Positions 40,907 to 49,420 of a stretch of DNA of 64,000 nt are shown piece by piece. The notes beneath the pieces are model-generated. The model did not search any database and was not told where the DNA came from. It saw only the letters and a program-made list of their open reading frames with translations. Within the stretch, counting starts at the first letter, position 1. Each line of letters begins with the position of its first letter. This DNA comes from Enterobacter sp. RHBSTW-00994 (GTDB lineage: Bacteria > Pseudomonadota > Gammaproteobacteria > Enterobacterales > Enterobacteriaceae), in the NCBI RefSeq assembly GCF_013782625.1, contig NZ_CP056199.1, positions 2,808,588 to 2,872,587 on the forward strand, read 5' to 3'. The translations under genes and the position numbers were made by a program.

Positions 40907-40970
40907 CGTAAATAAATTTTTACATCACTTGTAACGGTGATTTGACGAGATCATGCTTTTCCCTTACTCT
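40907..40970 (+). promoter_or_regulatory. tyrP promoter with strong and weak TyrR boxes
   Basis: CGTAAATAAATTTTTACA at 40907-40924 is a near-perfect TyrR box (TGTAAA-N6-TTTACA). A weaker box at 40930-40947 (TGTAACGGTGATTTGACG) lies 5 bases on, giving the 23-bp centre spacing of E. coli tyrP. The weak box overlaps a -35 TTGACG; 17 bases later is a -10 TACTCT (40965-40970). In E. coli this arrangement gives tyrosine repression and phenylalanine activation. Confidence 0.85.
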
Positions 40971-41015
40971 GCGCCGCAGATTTTGTCGCGATGTGGAATC
41001 GTTGTAGAGGAAAGC

Positions 41016-42227
41016 GTGAAAAACAGAACCCTGGGAAGTATTTTTATCGTCGCCGGCACGACTATTGGCGCAGGAATGCTCGCGATGCCGCTTGCTGCAG
41101 CCGGTGTCGGATTTGGCGTAACACTGTTGTTACTGGTCTGCCTGTGGGCGCTGATGTGCTACACGGCGCTGTTACTGCTTGAGGTTTATCAGCACGTTCC
41201 CGCCGATACCGGCCTGGGATCGCTTGCCGCACGCTATCTGGGGCGTTATGGCCAGTGGATCACCGGCTTTAGCATGATGTTCCTGATGTATGCTCTGACG
41301 GCAGCCTACATTAGCGGTGCAGGAGAGCTTATCGCCTCCAGCGTAAATGACTGGTTTGGCTCTGCCATTACCCCTGCCACGGGCGCGATCTTCTTTGCCC
41401 TCATCGGCGGCGGTGTGGTCTGCGTTGGCACATCGCTGGTCGATCTGTTTAACCGCTTTCTGTTTAGCGCCAAAATTCTCTTTTTAGTGGTCATGCTGGT
41501 CTTGCTGGCTCCACATGTCCATCAGGTTAACCTGCTGACACTTCCACTGGAAAAAGGGCTGGCACTTTCGGCTATCCCCGTCATTTTCACCTCATTTGGG
41601 TTCCACGGTAGCGTACCCAGCATCGTGAGTTACATGAACGGCGATATTCGCAAACTGCGCCGCGTCTTCGTGGTCGGCAGTGCGATCCCGCTGATTGCGT
41701 ATATTTTCTGGCAACTGGTCACATTAGGAAGCATCGATTCATCGACCTTTATCGGTCTGATGGCGGCGCATTCTGGTCTGAATGGGTTCTTGCTGGCATT
41801 ACGCGAAGTCGTGACATCACCGCACGTCGAACTCGCAGTGCATCTGTTTGCTGACCTGGCGCTGGCTACGTCCTTCCTCGGGGTCGCCCTGGGTTTGTTC
41901 GATTATCTGGCCGATCTGTTCCAGCGTCGCAACAGCGTCCGTGGACGCCTGCAAACGGGCGCTATTACCTTCTTGCCCCCGCTGGCGTTTGCATTGTTTT
42001 ATCCGCGCGGTTTTGTCATGGCATTGGGATATGCCGGTGTGGCGCTAGCCGTGCTCGCGTTGCTGCTACCTTCCTTGCTGGCATGGAAAAGCCGTAAACA
42101 ACATCCGCAACAGGGCTACCGTGTTGCCGGGGGGACGCCTCTGCTTTGCATCGTTTTCGCCTGTGGGATTGCGGTGATTCTCGTGCAGTTCCTGATCGCG
42201 ACGGGATTACTTCCTGAAGTAGGCTAA
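41016..42227 (+). CDS. tyrP: Tyrosine transporter TyrP
   Basis: TyrP is the tyrosine-specific proton symporter of the aromatic amino acid permease family. With the GTG start at [20 protein letters not shown] the protein has 403 residues, exactly as in E. coli. The first helix carries the family [15 protein letters not shown] motif; about 11 membrane helices follow. An ATG 63 bases upstream extends the frame, but the TyrR-controlled promoter and the AGAGGAAA site before the GTG support the shorter form. Confidence 0.96.
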   Translation: MKNRTLGSIFIVAGTTIGAGMLAMPLAAAGVGFGVTLLLLVCLWALMCYTALLLLEVYQHVPADTGLGSLAARYLGRYGQWITGFSMMFLMYALTAAYISGAGELIASSVNDWFGSAITPATGAIFFALIGGGVVCVGTSLVDLFNRFLFSAKILFLVVMLVLLAPHVHQVNLLTLPLEKGLALSAIPVIFTSFGFHGSVPSIVSYMNGDIRKLRRVFVVGSAIPLIAYIFWQLVTLGSIDSSTFIGLMAAHSGLNGFLLALREVVTSPHVELAVHLFADLALATSFLGVALGLFDYLADLFQRRNSVRGRLQTGAITFLPPLAFALFYPRGFVMALGYAGVALAVLALLLPSLLAWKSRKQHPQQGYRVAGGTPLLCIVFACGIAVILVQFLIATGLLPEVG

Positions 42228-42257
42228 AAAAAGGGGCTCATCACGAGCCCCTTTTTT
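42228..42257. terminator. Bidirectional terminator between tyrP and yecA
   Basis: AAAAGGGGCTC and GAGCCCCTTTT pair around ATCAC with A and T runs on both sides, between convergent genes. Confidence 0.93.
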
Positions 42258-42258
42258 A

Positions 42259-42927
42259 TTAGTGCAGACAGCAGCTTTTAAATTTCTTACCACTCCCGCA
42301 GGGGCAAGGATCATTGCGCCCGACTTTAGCGCCGTTCACTACGGGCTTTTGCACCACAGGTTGCTGCGGATTCGCCACCCAGTAGTTATACAAACGCAGT
42401 GCCGCAGGTCGTATGCTTTCAATGCTCACGGTATATTCTTCTTCCGTCAGCCCATCCAGCCTTGCACTGCCCTCTTCTGTCCCATGGATCGCAATCACGT
42501 CCAAATCAGCTTTCAGCTCATCAGGCAATGTTGACCAGTCTGTCAGTTCAACACCCCGCATATAGCCATAGCACCACTCTTCAACCACGGTATAACTCTT
42601 ACCATCAACGTCGTTAAAGCCAAACATCGGGTCGAACTGATCCGGGTAATCACTCAGACGTTCTGCAATATCGTTCATATGCTTGAAGCAGAGATCGATA
42701 AAACGATTCATTTCACGATCGTTTTTCCAGCGGGGAATGTATTTTTCCCCGCCCCATACCGCCACCAGCCAGGTGTCGGGTTCAACCACGACGGGACCCG
42801 ATAATACGGCAGTAAGCATGCCGTCGAGCTCGGACACGTCAATCACGGACGCATCTTCATGACCGTAAGACGTTAGCGTCTCTTCCAGCCACTCCATTTC
42901 GTTTTCATTTAATGGGCCTTCAGTCAT
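42259..42927 (-). CDS. yecA: YecA, UPF0149 family with SEC-C zinc motif
   Basis: A 222-residue protein of the UPF0149 family with a C-terminal SEC-C motif, [20 protein letters not shown], that binds zinc. E. coli YecA interacts with ribosomes and with SecB and SecA-related functions; its exact role is not settled. I chose the ATG giving [16 protein letters not shown], which follows AGGAG and aligns with E. coli. An upstream codon at 42984 has no support. Confidence 0.94.
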   Translation of the reverse strand: MTEGPLNENEMEWLEETLTSYGHEDASVIDVSELDGMLTAVLSGPVVVEPDTWLVAVWGGEKYIPRWKNDREMNRFIDLCFKHMNDIAERLSDYPDQFDPMFGFNDVDGKSYTVVEEWCYGYMRGVELTDWSTLPDELKADLDVIAIHGTEEGSARLDGLTEEEYTVSIESIRPAALRLYNYWVANPQQPVVQKPVVNGAKVGRNDPCPCGSGKKFKSCCLH

Positions 42928-43354
42928 TGCTGACACTCCTGATAAAAAAGGAAAAGATCCTGGCATATATCGCAGTTTATGCATATCTGAAGTTTAGATC
43001 TTTATTGGTGCAAATACGCACAAATCGTGACCACTGCATGACTTATGGGCTTTATTGTTAACAAGATGTGATCTCCGCTGTAATTTCACTTCGTGCTGCG
43101 AGGCCGCGTAAAACGGCGCTCTATACTCAAATTTGTCGCAACCCAGTCAATGGGCTCACCATTCTGGCAACTATTTTGCTTATTGTTCTGCACGCTAAAA
43201 AAGCGTAAGGAAACCTCGCCGTAATCAGCAGGATATTGCCGGGATAGCGTTCGTTTAGTGCATTTTGTTCTTGCTCTTGTTTTTGGATTGACGACGTCTT
43301 CAGGCGTTCGGGTTACAACCTGATGCAAAAACCTCTCTGCTAAGGAACATAATA
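42928..43354. other. Gap between yecA and the liv operon
   Basis: A 427-base region holding divergent promoters for yecA and the branched-chain amino acid operon. A 10-base palindrome TTGTTAACAA lies at 43055-43064, and TTGACG at about 43290 could be part of a promoter. AAGGAACA precedes the binding-protein ATG. A short minus-strand reading frame at 43086-43328 has no support as a gene. Confidence 0.6.
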
Positions 43355-44476
43355 ATGTCGCTGAAATTTATCAGAAGTCCTCTTTCTCTTGTATTGGCTG
43401 GTTGTCTGGCGACGGCATTTTCCGCCCAGGCGGATATTGTGATTGGTGTCGCGGGGCCATTTACGGGCCCAAATGCCACATATGGCGATCAATACTGGCA
43501 CGGTGCAACGCAGGCTGCAGAAGACATTAATGCTGCAGGCGGGATCAACGGTGAAAAAATTAAGCTGGTTCAGGGCGATGATGCCTGCGAGCCTAAACAG
43601 GCCGTTGCCGTCGCTAACCGATTAGTCGACCAGGACAAAGTGAAAGCCGTCGTTGGCCACTTCTGTTCCTCCTCAACCATGCCGGCTTCAGAGGTGTATA
43701 GCGATGCCGGGATCATTGCCATTACTCCCGGTTCAACCAACCCGCTCATCACCGAGCGCGGCATGAGCGATATGTTCCGTATGTGCGGACGTGACGACCA
43801 GCAAGGCCAGGTCGCCAGTGATTTCATCATTGACAAGCTGAAAGCCAAACGGGTGGTCATCATTCACGACAAAGACACTTACGGACAAGGCCTTGCCGAC
43901 GCAACAAAAGCCGCTCTTGCTAAACGTGGTATCAAGGATGTGATGTACGAAGGCTTGTCTCGCGGTGAAAAAGACTTTAACGCGCTAGTCACCAAAATTG
44001 GTGCGCAAAAACCGGATGTCGTCTTCTTCGGCGGCTGTCATCCCGAAGCGGGCCCCCTGGTTCGTCAGATGCGCGAACAGGGTGTACAGGCCAAGTTCTT
44101 CTCCGGCGACTGTATCGTCAATGAAGAGATGGTTACCGCTGCTGGCGGCCCGCAATATACCAATGGCATTTACATGACATTCGGCAAAGATCCCCGCCTG
44201 ATCCCGGAGGGTAAAGCCGTTATCGAAAAATTCCGCGCAGGTAAATTCGAACCAGAAGGCTACACCCTATACTCCTATGCCTCCGTCCAGGCCATCGCTG
44301 CGGCATTTAAGGCCACCGATGGTACTGATTCAGCAAAAGCCAGCGCCTGGCTGAAAGCTAACCCGGTCGATACGGTGATGGGTAAAAAAGCCTGGGACAG
44401 TAAAGGCGATCTTAAAGTCTCTGATTACGTGGTGTATCAATGGGACGACAAAGGTAAGTATAAGGAAGTGCAGTAA
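43355..44476 (+). CDS. Branched-chain amino acid ABC binding protein (LivJ/LivK-like)
   Basis: A periplasmic type I binding protein of 373 residues for leucine, isoleucine and valine. The signal peptide (MSLKFIRSPLSLVLAGCLAT...AQA) is followed by DIVIGVAGPFTGPNATYGDQ, a DDACEPKQAVAVANRLV segment and the conserved Cys pair (DDAC and GHFCSSST), as in LivJ/LivK. Leucine specificity versus LIV specificity cannot be told. It is first in the operon. In E. coli liv genes lie at another locus, so this is an additional system at the yecA-leuZ interval. Confidence 0.93.
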   Translation: MSLKFIRSPLSLVLAGCLATAFSAQADIVIGVAGPFTGPNATYGDQYWHGATQAAEDINAAGGINGEKIKLVQGDDACEPKQAVAVANRLVDQDKVKAVVGHFCSSSTMPASEVYSDAGIIAITPGSTNPLITERGMSDMFRMCGRDDQQGQVASDFIIDKLKAKRVVIIHDKDTYGQGLADATKAALAKRGIKDVMYEGLSRGEKDFNALVTKIGAQKPDVVFFGGCHPEAGPLVRQMREQGVQAKFFSGDCIVNEEMVTAAGGPQYTNGIYMTFGKDPRLIPEGKAVIEKFRAGKFEPEGYTLYSYASVQAIAAAFKATDGTDSAKASAWLKANPVDTVMGKKAWDSKGDLKVSDYVVYQWDDKGKYKEVQ

Positions 44477-44498
44477 CGGGACGGAATCACGCTCACCG

Positions 44499-44551
44499 TC
44501 GACCTCTTCTGTCGACGCGAAATACACATCAGGCTGCGCCGTGGCGCAGCC
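44499..44551 (+). terminator. Two hairpins between binding protein and livH
   Basis: CGTCGA/TCGACG at about 44499-44519 and GGCTGCGCC/GGCGCAGCC at 44532-44551 (9 bp, 2-base loop) follow the binding-protein gene without a long T-run. They probably stabilise or attenuate, giving more binding protein than permease. Confidence 0.6.
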
Positions 44552-44614
44552 TATATCCCGAATGTTCAGGCTCATGCAACCTGAAATATGACGGGAATAC
44601 AACACGAGCGCGCG

Positions 44615-45532
44615 ATGATGAGTACATTCTTCCTGCAACAGTTAATAAATGGCTTAACACTGGGTTCCGTCTACGGATTAATTGCCATTGGCTATACCAT
44701 GGTGTACGGCATTATTGGCATGATTAACTTCGCCCACGGCGAGGTGTATATGATATCCGCTTATCTTTGTGCCATCGGTCTGGCGCTGTTATCGTTCTTC
44801 GGTCTGCAGTCCTTTCCTTTATTAATTCTCGGCACGCTGGTTTTCACCATTGTGGTGACGGGAGTCTATGGCTGGACCATAGAGCGCATTGCCTATAAAC
44901 CGCTACGCAATTCGACACGTTTAGCTCCGCTGATTTCCGCCATTGGGATGTCATTAATCCTGCAAAATTACGCCCAAATTAGCCAGGGTCCCCGTCAGCA
45001 AGGGGTTCCGACCATGCTTGATGGGGTGTTGCGTTTTCATCTGGGCGACGGGTTTGTTCAGATAACCTATACCAAAGTGTTTATCTTGATTGCCTCATTT
45101 GCAGGCATGCTGCTGCTTACCTGGATAATCAGCCATACCCGCTTAGGACGGATGTGTCGTGCGGTACAGCAGGATCGCAAAATGGCCTCAATTCTGGGGA
45201 TTAATACCGACAGAATCATCTCTTTGGTCTTTGTCATCGGTGCGGCGATGGCAGGTCTGGCGGGCGTGTTAATCACCATGAACTACGGCACATTTGATTT
45301 CTACGTTGGGTTCGTCATCGGCATTAAGGCCTTCACCGCAGCGGTGCTTGGCGGCATTGGTTCCCTCCCCGGCGCAATGCTCGGCGGGCTGATTCTCGGT
45401 GTGGCTGAAGCGCAGTTTTCCGGGATGGTGAACTCAGATTACAAAGATGTATTTTCGTTTGGATTGCTGGTCGTGATCCTGATTTTCCGTCCTCAGGGAC
45501 TGCTTGGCCGGCCCATCGTTGCCAAAGTATGA
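44615..45532 (+). CDS. livH: Branched-chain amino acid ABC permease LivH
   Basis: LivH is one of two membrane subunits of the LIV importer. The protein of about 305 residues starts at one of two adjacent ATG codons (MMSTFFLQQLINGLTLGS) and has about eight membrane helices, with the family stretch YTMVYGIIGMINFAHGEVYM and the C-terminal AAVLGGIGSLPGAMLGG. The upstream ATG at 44588 has no ribosome site. The stop overlaps the leader of livM. Confidence 0.94.
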   Translation: MMSTFFLQQLINGLTLGSVYGLIAIGYTMVYGIIGMINFAHGEVYMISAYLCAIGLALLSFFGLQSFPLLILGTLVFTIVVTGVYGWTIERIAYKPLRNSTRLAPLISAIGMSLILQNYAQISQGPRQQGVPTMLDGVLRFHLGDGFVQITYTKVFILIASFAGMLLLTWIISHTRLGRMCRAVQQDRKMASILGINTDRIISLVFVIGAAMAGLAGVLITMNYGTFDFYVGFVIGIKAFTAAVLGGIGSLPGAMLGGLILGVAEAQFSGMVNSDYKDVFSFGLLVVILIFRPQGLLGRPIVAKV

Positions 45533-45543
45533 GGGAGAATGAT

Positions 45544-46833
45544 ATGACACCCCATGCGGTTTCACCTGAGCGTTTTTCGCTAAAACGCTGCATCCTGGAC
45601 ACCCTTTTTGCCGGAATGGTCGCGCTCGTTATTTTCGGTCCAATTGCCGGTGTCGTGCTGGATGGATACCGTTTTAACTTCGCCGGGCAACGTCTGGCAT
45701 GGATTGTTTTCACCGTCATGCTGGGGCGTTTTTTACTCAGTGCGTTTCTGGGAAGCCCGACTGGCGCGCGTTTCATGGCACGTTTTGAGACGGAAAACAC
45801 CGGCGTTTACGTCCGTCCACCGGATTATAAGAGCCGCATGCGCTGGATCCTTCCCCTGATCATCGCCCTGGCGGTCTGCTTTCCGTTCGTCGCCACCAAA
45901 TATGTGCTGACCGTGGCAATCCTGGGACTGATCTACGTGCTGCTCGGTCTGGGGCTGAACATTGTGGTCGGGCTGGCAGGCTTACTGGACCTCGGTTATG
46001 TCGCCTTTTATGCCATCGGGGCTTATGGGCTGGCGCTGGGATATCAATATCTGGGGCTCGGTTTCTGGACGATGCTACCGTTAGCGGCCCTGATGGCCGC
46101 TGCCGCGGGAGCATTACTGGGTTTTCCTGTACTGCGTATGCATGGTGATTATCTGGCGATTGTCACCCTGGGTTTCGGCGAAATTATCCGTCTCATACTG
46201 AACAACTGGCTGACATTTACCGGCGGCCCTAACGGTGTATCTGCCCCGCCGCCTACCTTTTTTGGCCTGGAGTTTGGACGACGAGCAAAAGAAGGCGGTG
46301 TGCCGTTCCATGAGTTTTTCCATCTGACATATAACCCCAACATGAAGTTCATCTTTATTTATGCTGTTTTGTTGATGGTTGTCTTGCTGGTGCTCTATAT
46401 CAAACACCGTCTGACGCGGATGCCTATTGGTCGGGCGTGGGAAGCGCTACGCGAAGATGAAATTGCCTGCCGTTCGATGGGGCTCAATCATGTTCTGGTC
46501 AAACTGTCGGCCTTCACGTTGGGAGCGTCTACAGCAGGGATTGCTGGGGTGTTTTTTGCCACCTATCAGGGGTTTGTTAATCCCACCTCATTCACCTTTT
46601 TTGAATCAGCCCTGATCCTTGCCATCGTCGTATTAGGTGGTATGGGTTCAACCGTCGGTGTGGTGTTGGCCGCCTTTGTGCTCACCGTCACGCCAGAACT
46701 TCTGCGCAGTTTTGCGGAATACCGCGTCCTGCTGTTCGGCATGTTAATGGTGGTGATGATGATATGGCGACCCCGAGGGCTGATCCGTATTAACCGCACG
46801 GGATTTGCGGTACGTAAGGGAGTCGCACCATGA
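45544..46833 (+). CDS. livM: Branched-chain amino acid ABC permease LivM
   Basis: LivM is the second permease of the LIV importer. The protein has 429 residues with about ten membrane helices and the motif MHGDYLAIVTLGFGEIIRL plus GPNGVSAPPP. I chose the ATG preceded by AGGGAG at good spacing (MTPHAVSPERF); an ATG 15 bases earlier overlaps livH. The stop overlaps livG by four bases. Confidence 0.94.
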   Translation: MTPHAVSPERFSLKRCILDTLFAGMVALVIFGPIAGVVLDGYRFNFAGQRLAWIVFTVMLGRFLLSAFLGSPTGARFMARFETENTGVYVRPPDYKSRMRWILPLIIALAVCFPFVATKYVLTVAILGLIYVLLGLGLNIVVGLAGLLDLGYVAFYAIGAYGLALGYQYLGLGFWTMLPLAALMAAAAGALLGFPVLRMHGDYLAIVTLGFGEIIRLILNNWLTFTGGPNGVSAPPPTFFGLEFGRRAKEGGVPFHEFFHLTYNPNMKFIFIYAVLLMVVLLVLYIKHRLTRMPIGRAWEALREDEIACRSMGLNHVLVKLSAFTLGASTAGIAGVFFATYQGFVNPTSFTFFESALILAIVVLGGMGSTVGVVLAAFVLTVTPELLRSFAEYRVLLFGMLMVVMMIWRPRGLIRINRTGFAVRKGVAP

Positions 46834-47705
46834 ACGGGACAATATTAAGCGTTGAGCATCTGATGATGCATTTTGGCGGTATCAAGGCGCTAAATGACGT
46901 TAACCTTGACGTTCAGCGTGGCTCGATTACCGCCCTCATCGGGCCAAACGGGGCGGGAAAAACCACGGTCTTTAACTGTCTTACGGGGTTCTATAAAGCT
47001 TCTGGCGGGAACATTTTGTTCAATACGCGCCATAAAACCACCAACATCATTCAGGTACTCGGGCAAAAACTCCAGCCAGGTGACTGGATAAATCCGGCGC
47101 AACTCGGGTCACGTATTTTCTACAAGATGTTTGGAGGTACACATCTGGTTAATCGCGTGGGGCTGGCGAGAACCTTTCAGAATATCCGCCTGTTTCGGGA
47201 AATGTCGGTTATCGAGAATCTGTTGGTTGCCCAACATATGCGCGTGAACCGTAACCTGATTTCCGGCGTGCTGAACACACCAGCCTATCGTCGGGCTGAA
47301 AGCAGCGCCCTGGATCGGGCCTTTTACTGGCTGGAAGTCGTCGATCTTGTGGATTGCGCTAACCGACTTGCGGGCGAAATGTCTTACGGGCAGCAACGAC
47401 GCCTTGAGATAGCCCGTGCCATGTGCACCGCGCCAGAGATGATTTGTCTCGATGAACCCGCCGCGGGGCTAAACCCGGTAGAAACCCGCGCCCTGAGCAA
47501 AATTATCCGCTTTTTACGGGATCATCACGACATCACGGTACTTCTGATTGAACATGATATGGGTATGGTGATGGACATTTCGGACAACATTATTGTACTC
47601 GACCACGGCGATGTCATCGCACAAGGCAAGCCTGAGCAAATTCAACATGACGAAAAGGTCATTGCCGCCTACCTGGGCACGGATGAAAGCGAGATTAGCA
47701 TATGA
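46830..47705 (+). CDS. livG: Branched-chain amino acid ABC ATPase LivG
   Basis: LivG is one ATPase of the LIV importer: Walker A GPNGAGKTT, signature MSYGQQRRLEIA, Walker B MICLDEPAAGLNP and the H-loop LIEHDMG. At 291 residues it is about 35 longer than E. coli LivG (255); the extra part lies between the Walker A and Q-loop (NIIQVLGQKLQPGDWINPAQ, then LGSRIFYKMFGG), just before LARTFQNIRLF. It overlaps livM and livF by four bases each. Confidence 0.94.
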   Translation: MNGTILSVEHLMMHFGGIKALNDVNLDVQRGSITALIGPNGAGKTTVFNCLTGFYKASGGNILFNTRHKTTNIIQVLGQKLQPGDWINPAQLGSRIFYKMFGGTHLVNRVGLARTFQNIRLFREMSVIENLLVAQHMRVNRNLISGVLNTPAYRRAESSALDRAFYWLEVVDLVDCANRLAGEMSYGQQRRLEIARAMCTAPEMICLDEPAAGLNPVETRALSKIIRFLRDHHDITVLLIEHDMGMVMDISDNIIVLDHGDVIAQGKPEQIQHDEKVIAAYLGTDESEISI

Positions 47706-48418
47706 GCAACGTGATGCTGGAGTTTCGGGAGGTGGATGTTTTCTATGGCGTAATTCAGGCGCTAAAACAGGTTTCCTTGCAGGTAAATCAGGGGGAAACC
47801 GTGGCACTGATTGGGGCTAACGGGGCGGGGAAATCGACCTTGTTGATGTCGATTTTTGGTCAACCTCGCATTCGTGCGGGCCAGATCCTCTTTTGCGGGG
47901 ATGATATCAGCCATAAATCGACCCATTTTGTAGCTTCCGGTGGTATTGCACAAGCGCCTGAAGGACGACGAATTTTTCCGGATATGACTGTCGAAGAGAA
48001 TATGTTAATGGGCACAATCCCCATCGGCAACCAGTATGCAGCACAGGATATGCAAAGTATGTTCGACCTTTTCCCGCGCCTCAAGGAAAGGCGCAAGCAG
48101 CGGGCAATGACGATGTCGGGAGGCGAACAACAGATGCTGGCGATTGCCCGCGCGTTGATGAGCCGCCCCAAACTGCTGCTGCTGGATGAACCCAGTCTGG
48201 GATTAGCCCCCATCGTGGTTAAACAGATTTTTCAGACATTGCGTGAGTTGGCGCGTAACGGGATGACTATTTTTCTGGTTGAACAGAATGCGCACCATGC
48301 ACTGAAACTTTCCGACCGTGGCTATGTCATGGTGAATGGTCAGATCCGGTTGAGCGGTAGCGGTGAAGAACTGCTGGGAAATCAGGAGGTGCGTAAAGCG
48401 TATTTGGGTGGCGTGTAG
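47702..48418 (+). CDS. livF: Branched-chain amino acid ABC ATPase LivF
   Basis: LivF is the second ATPase of the LIV importer, 238 residues: Walker [11 protein letters not shown]-loop [19 protein letters not shown], signature [15 protein letters not shown], Walker [14 protein letters not shown]. It is the last gene of the operon and ends before a small CCGCC/GGCGG hairpin at about 48440-48453. Confidence 0.95.
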   Translation: MSNVMLEFREVDVFYGVIQALKQVSLQVNQGETVALIGANGAGKSTLLMSIFGQPRIRAGQILFCGDDISHKSTHFVASGGIAQAPEGRRIFPDMTVEENMLMGTIPIGNQYAAQDMQSMFDLFPRLKERRKQRAMTMSGGEQQMLAIARALMSRPKLLLLDEPSLGLAPIVVKQIFQTLRELARNGMTIFLVEQNAHHALKLSDRGYVMVNGQIRLSGSGEELLGNQEVRKAYLGGV

Positions 48419-48459
48419 GCATTGTATCGCTACAGAAAACCGCCCGAAGGCGGTATAAA

Positions 48460-48672
48460 TCAGTGATGAGTGAGTTGTCCATCACTATGATGCGGGCCTA
48501 TTCTACCCGCTTCTATCAAGATTTCCGCTATAAGCTCTTCGAGGCATTCCTTACCATGATGATCGCATACAAGATGCACCTGACGAGAAATCTCTTCTGT
48601 TTCCATGCCATCACATAATGCGGCTTTCAGCATTAAGGAGGCCCAGCGTTTCGCTTCAGAGTGAGTCAGCAT
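48460..48672 (-). CDS. Hypothetical 70-residue His/Cys-containing protein
   Basis: I do not recognise this gene. It encodes MLTHSEAKRWASLMLKAAL..., a helical protein with HLVCDHHGKECLEELIAEIL in the middle and a His-rich end (PHHSDGQLTHH). A strong ribosome site, AGGAGGGG, lies two bases before the ATG, and the frame has coding-like composition. The Cys/His pattern might bind a metal. It sits between livF and tRNA-Leu, reading toward livF. Confidence 0.65.
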   Translation of the reverse strand: MLTHSEAKRWASLMLKAALCDGMETEEISRQVHLVCDHHGKECLEELIAEILIEAGRIGPHHSDGQLTHH

Positions 48673-48787
48673 AACCCCTCCTGATATAGGATATCTCTAT
48701 AAGAATAGCTTACAGGGCGATAATCATGGGATTTTAGTCAGCGACAATTTGCTGAGAAATCCCTGTCATTTCCTGAATTTCAGGCAC

Positions 48788-48811
48788 AAAAAAACCACCC
48801 GTAGGTGGTTT
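48788..48811 (-). terminator. Terminator downstream of tRNA-Leu
   Basis: AAACCACC and GGTGGTTT pair around TACG, with a run of T residues on the minus strand, about 40 bases after the tRNA 3' end. Confidence 0.9.
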
Positions 48812-48852
48812 CACGACACTGCTTATTGCTTTGATTATTCTTGTCTTTCCCA

Positions 48853-48907
48853 TGGTAGCCGGAGTGGGACTTGAACCCACACAGCGCGAACGCCGAGGGA
48901 TTTTAAA
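48853..48907 (-). tRNA. leuZ: tRNA-Leu(UAA) 3' fragment (leuZ), split by prophage
   Basis: On the minus strand the last 55 bases of a class II leucine tRNA are intact: the anticodon loop TTTAAAA (anticodon TAA), TCCCT of the anticodon stem, the long variable arm (CGGCGTTCGCGCTG), the T arm GTGGGTTCAAGTCCCAC and the acceptor end CCGGCTACCA. Upstream of the anticodon loop the sequence no longer encodes a D arm or the matching 5' acceptor strand (GCCGG). The gene is therefore a displaced 3' fragment. A working copy should be restored at the other prophage end, outside the window. Confidence 0.88.
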
Positions 48908-48912
48908 CCCCT
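48890..48912. other. Prophage attachment site core (att, tail-end junction)
   Basis: The host tRNA identity stops at the anticodon stem-loop. To the right is AT-rich phage DNA and then the tail-fibre genes, which is where att lies in lambda-like maps. The crossover is in or near TTTAAAATCCCT; its exact ends need the other junction. Confidence 0.75.
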
Positions 48913-49061
48913 CTTGCATTCCTTAATAATCATAAAGTTAAATACTTTTTTCCTAAGATTACTAAGTAGTTACACCGAGATTTGGCGCGGTTCGCACAAA
49001 GTTATGTTAGGAAAGATCTAGCTTGAAATTAGACCGAAATTTAGCCAGGTGATATGCGGCA

Positions 49062-49099
49062 AACATAGCTACTCCACTCTATAGCGGAGTAGCTATGTT
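49062..49099 (-). terminator. Strong hairpin ending the tail operon
   Basis: AACATAGCTACTCC and GGAGTAGCTATGTT form a perfect 14-bp stem with a 10-base loop, seven bases after the fibre-assembly gene. A short T-run follows on the minus strand. Confidence 0.85.
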
Positions 49100-49105
49100 G
49101 TACGA

Positions 49106-49420
49106 CTAATCGGGCAGTGGCGGCCAGTCTGGTTCAGAAACGCTGATATCAACCCGGTTCAGCCGCACACAGTACAGCTTCCATTTTGTCAGCAGCGTCT
49201 GTTCTTCCTCTGTGGCTTCCCCTAAATCAACGGCATACTGGAGCGGCACGATAGCGTAATCTGCGACGGCACGCAGCTGCGCGCGTACAGCCTCATTATC
49301 TGCAGCATTAATTTTTGGTTGTGCACCAATATGGAGAACCTCCCCTTCAGCCAAATCATTCTCATCTGAAATAGCCCGGTAACTGGTGTCCGTAACCGCC
49401 CATAAATCTTTACCTTGCAT
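49106..49420 (-). CDS. Tail fibre assembly protein (Tfa-like)
   Basis: A short tail-fibre assembly chaperone of 104 residues. Its C-terminal half shows the family pattern AIVPLQYAVDLGEATEEEQT and LLTKWKLYCVRLNRVD, ending DWPPLPD. Its ATG overlaps the fibre stop by 11 bases and follows a GGGGG run, supporting this start over one 11 codons upstream. Tfa proteins fold or attach the distal fibre and are exchanged with it. It is the last phage gene before the att site. Confidence 0.85.
   Translation of the reverse strand: MQGKDLWAVTDTSYRAISDENDLAEGEVLHIGAQPKINAADNEAVRAQLRAVADYAIVPLQYAVDLGEATEEEQTLLTKWKLYCVRLNRVDISVSEPDWPPLPD

Larger units (their letters stand above)
48673..49105. other. Host-prophage junction region
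   Basis: This 433-base gap holds the tRNA terminator, the tRNA-Leu 3' fragment with the attachment site, about 150 bases of AT-rich phage DNA (48908-49060), and the tail-operon terminator. No gene is visible. Confidence 0.8.

Noticed and set aside
43086-43328. 80-codon minus-strand frame upstream of the liv operon
   Set aside because: Low-complexity basic composition, no ribosome site, lies in the promoter/leader region.
48853-48960. An intact tRNA-Leu gene
   Set aside because: No D arm or 5' acceptor strand complementary to CCGGC is present upstream of the anticodon loop.
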